Source: Clostridiales bacterium
GTDB lineage: Bacteria; Bacillota; Clostridia; Oscillospirales; CAG-382
Assembly: GCA_003452915.1 (NCBI GenBank)
Contig: DMMZ01000015.1
Coordinates: 1-15,022, forward strand
Reading direction: 5' to 3'
DNA: 15,022 nt
Part shown: one piece after another, positions 14,307-15,022 of the stretch
How the letters are laid out: every line of letters starts with the position of its first letter
How positions within the stretch are numbered: the stretch's first letter is position 1
The notes under the pieces: model-generated
Told to the model about the DNA's origin: nothing
Databases searched by the model: none
What the model saw: the letters and a program-made list of their open reading frames with translations, nothing else
Program-made: the position numbers and the translations under genes

Positions 14307-14431
14307 GATAAAGTTTGAAAATAAATTTTCAAACTACAGTTTTGTGCCTTTACTGCAAGGAGTGCATTAATCCGGCTACCATCGGAACGGCACAACTCCC
14401 TATGGTGGCGTAAACGCCACGGAAAGGAATG
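14307..14431 (+). promoter_or_regulatory. Structured leader element, copy 2 (before the amidase gene)
   Basis: A 125-nt relative of 6322-6444, with about 12 substitutions and two 1-nt indels by hand alignment. The palindrome is at 14313-14334. P1 TTGTGCC (14342-14348)/GGCACAA (14389-14395) and P4 GTGGCG-TAAA-CGCCAC (14405-14420) are unchanged, as is the following GGAAAGGAATG. P2 (14350-14357/14363-14370) has one mismatch and its loop is AGGAG instead of AGAGG. P3 is shortened to TCCG/CGGA with a longer loop. The ATG inside the conserved end (14429) opens a 3-codon frame here, so the amidase uses the next ATG, at 14443. Confidence 0.7.
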
Positions 14432-14442
14432 ATTATATAACA

Positions 14443-15022
14443 ATGGCAAAAGTTTTTTTAAGCCCTTCCACACAGGAATATAACATGTATGTTGACGGAA
14501 GCGGCAGTGAAGAATTTTATATGAACAAGCTTGCTGATTTGATCGAACCGTACTTAACAGCAAGCGGAATTGAGTTTACACGCAACGATCCAGACTCTAC
14601 TGTTGGCGGTTCAGTAAGAAAATCCAATGCCGGAAACTATGATTTTCATCTTGCGCTTCATTCCAACGCAGCAGGAACCGCAAATATGGGTCAAATAAGA
14701 GGAAGTGATATTTATTACTATACATGGAGTGACGAAGGGAAGCGAGCCGCTGATCTTGTGGTTAACCAAATTAAGACAATATATCCTAATCCCGAAAAGG
14801 TAAGATCCCTCGGATCAACCGGTCTTTATGAATTGAACAATACAGTAGCTCCTGCAATTCTTGCAGAGATTGCTTTTCACGACAATCCGGAAGATGCAAA
14901 ATGGATAGAGAACAATCTTCCCCAAATCGCTAGAGCACTATCTAAAGCAACAGCTGATTATTTAGGCGTACCATTTGTAGAACCCACGGCAACTCCGTCT
15001 ACACCGAGAACTCCGACTACGC
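14443..15022 (+). CDS. N-acetylmuramoyl-L-alanine amidase (Amidase_3-like), 5' part only
   Basis: The first 193 residues are visible and the frame runs off the window. The fold is that of zinc amidases that cut the lactyl-amide bond between glycan and stem peptide of peptidoglycan. Marks are SEE near 22-24, NAGNYDFHLALHSNAA (62-77, with zinc-ligand candidate H73), and LAEIAFHDNPEDAKWI (140-155, with the candidate catalytic Glu E142). The usual first zinc histidine of a DPGHGG-like loop is absent: the equivalent stretch reads LSPSTQEYN. After residue 179 comes a Pro/Thr linker (EPTATPSTPRTPTT), which suggests a C-terminal wall-binding domain beyond the window. No signal peptide is visible. ATG 14443 follows the leader's GGAAAGG by 15 nt. 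A role in sporulation, lysis or wall turnover cannot be told apart. Confidence 0.85.
   Translation, partial: MAKVFLSPSTQEYNMYVDGSGSEEFYMNKLADLIEPYLTASGIEFTRNDPDSTVGGSVRKSNAGNYDFHLALHSNAAGTANMGQIRGSDIYYYTWSDEGKRAADLVVNQIKTIYPNPEKVRSLGSTGLYELNNTVAPAILAEIAFHDNPEDAKWIENNLPQIARALSKATADYLGVPFVEPTATPSTPRTPTT

Overview
The window is a chromosomal segment of a low-GC, Gram-positive anaerobe, most likely a gut- or rumen-type member of the Clostridia (Oscillospirales/Ruminococcaceae-like). Reasons: AT-rich sequence, AGGAGG-type ribosome binding sites, TTGACA-N17-TATAAT promoters, an infC-rpmI-rplT operon with a long leader, and a cell-wall amidase of a kind I associate with Clostridia. The genus cannot be fixed from the sequence alone. 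There are no tRNA or rRNA genes, no CRISPR array, no transposase and no phage genes.

Layout, left to right. (1) 1-1569: the 3' half of an O-acetylhomoserine sulfhydrylase gene (metY) overlaps cysK; both enzymes fix sulfide into amino acids. (2) 1570-1846: two diverged copies of a ~100-bp hairpin repeat lie directly upstream of nadA. (3) 1847-6307: nadA (quinolinate synthase), mnmA (tRNA 2-thiouridylase, with its own promoter at the end of nadA) and a full-length orphan hypF. (4) 6322-12438: tryptophan genes trpG-trpD-trpC-trpF-aroF(DAHP synthase)-trpB-trpA, tightly packed, often overlapping, and closed by a rho-independent terminator. No trpE is present, and the first aromatic-pathway enzyme is inserted between trpF and trpB. 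(5) 12479-14209, minus strand: infC-rpmI-rplT with a strong promoter and a leader that is probably the L20 autoregulatory leader, then rpsU (58 aa) with its own near-perfect promoter, ~140-nt leader and terminator. infC appears to start at AUC. (6) 14307-15022, plus strand: a leader element and the 5' part of an N-acetylmuramoyl-L-alanine amidase gene.

The most unusual signal is a ~125-bp structured leader present twice, at 6322-6444 before trpG and at 14307-14431 before the amidase gene. The copies are about 89% identical by hand alignment. Each has an AT-rich palindrome, a predicted three-way junction closed by TTGTGCC/GGCACAA, an invariant GTGGCG-TAAA-CGCCAC hairpin and a GGAAAGG Shine-Dalgarno-like end, and each sits 9-11 nt before the start codon of an unrelated gene. 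I do not recognise it as any riboswitch class I know. It could be a dispersed cis-regulatory RNA or a small non-autonomous repeat that carries a ribosome binding site.
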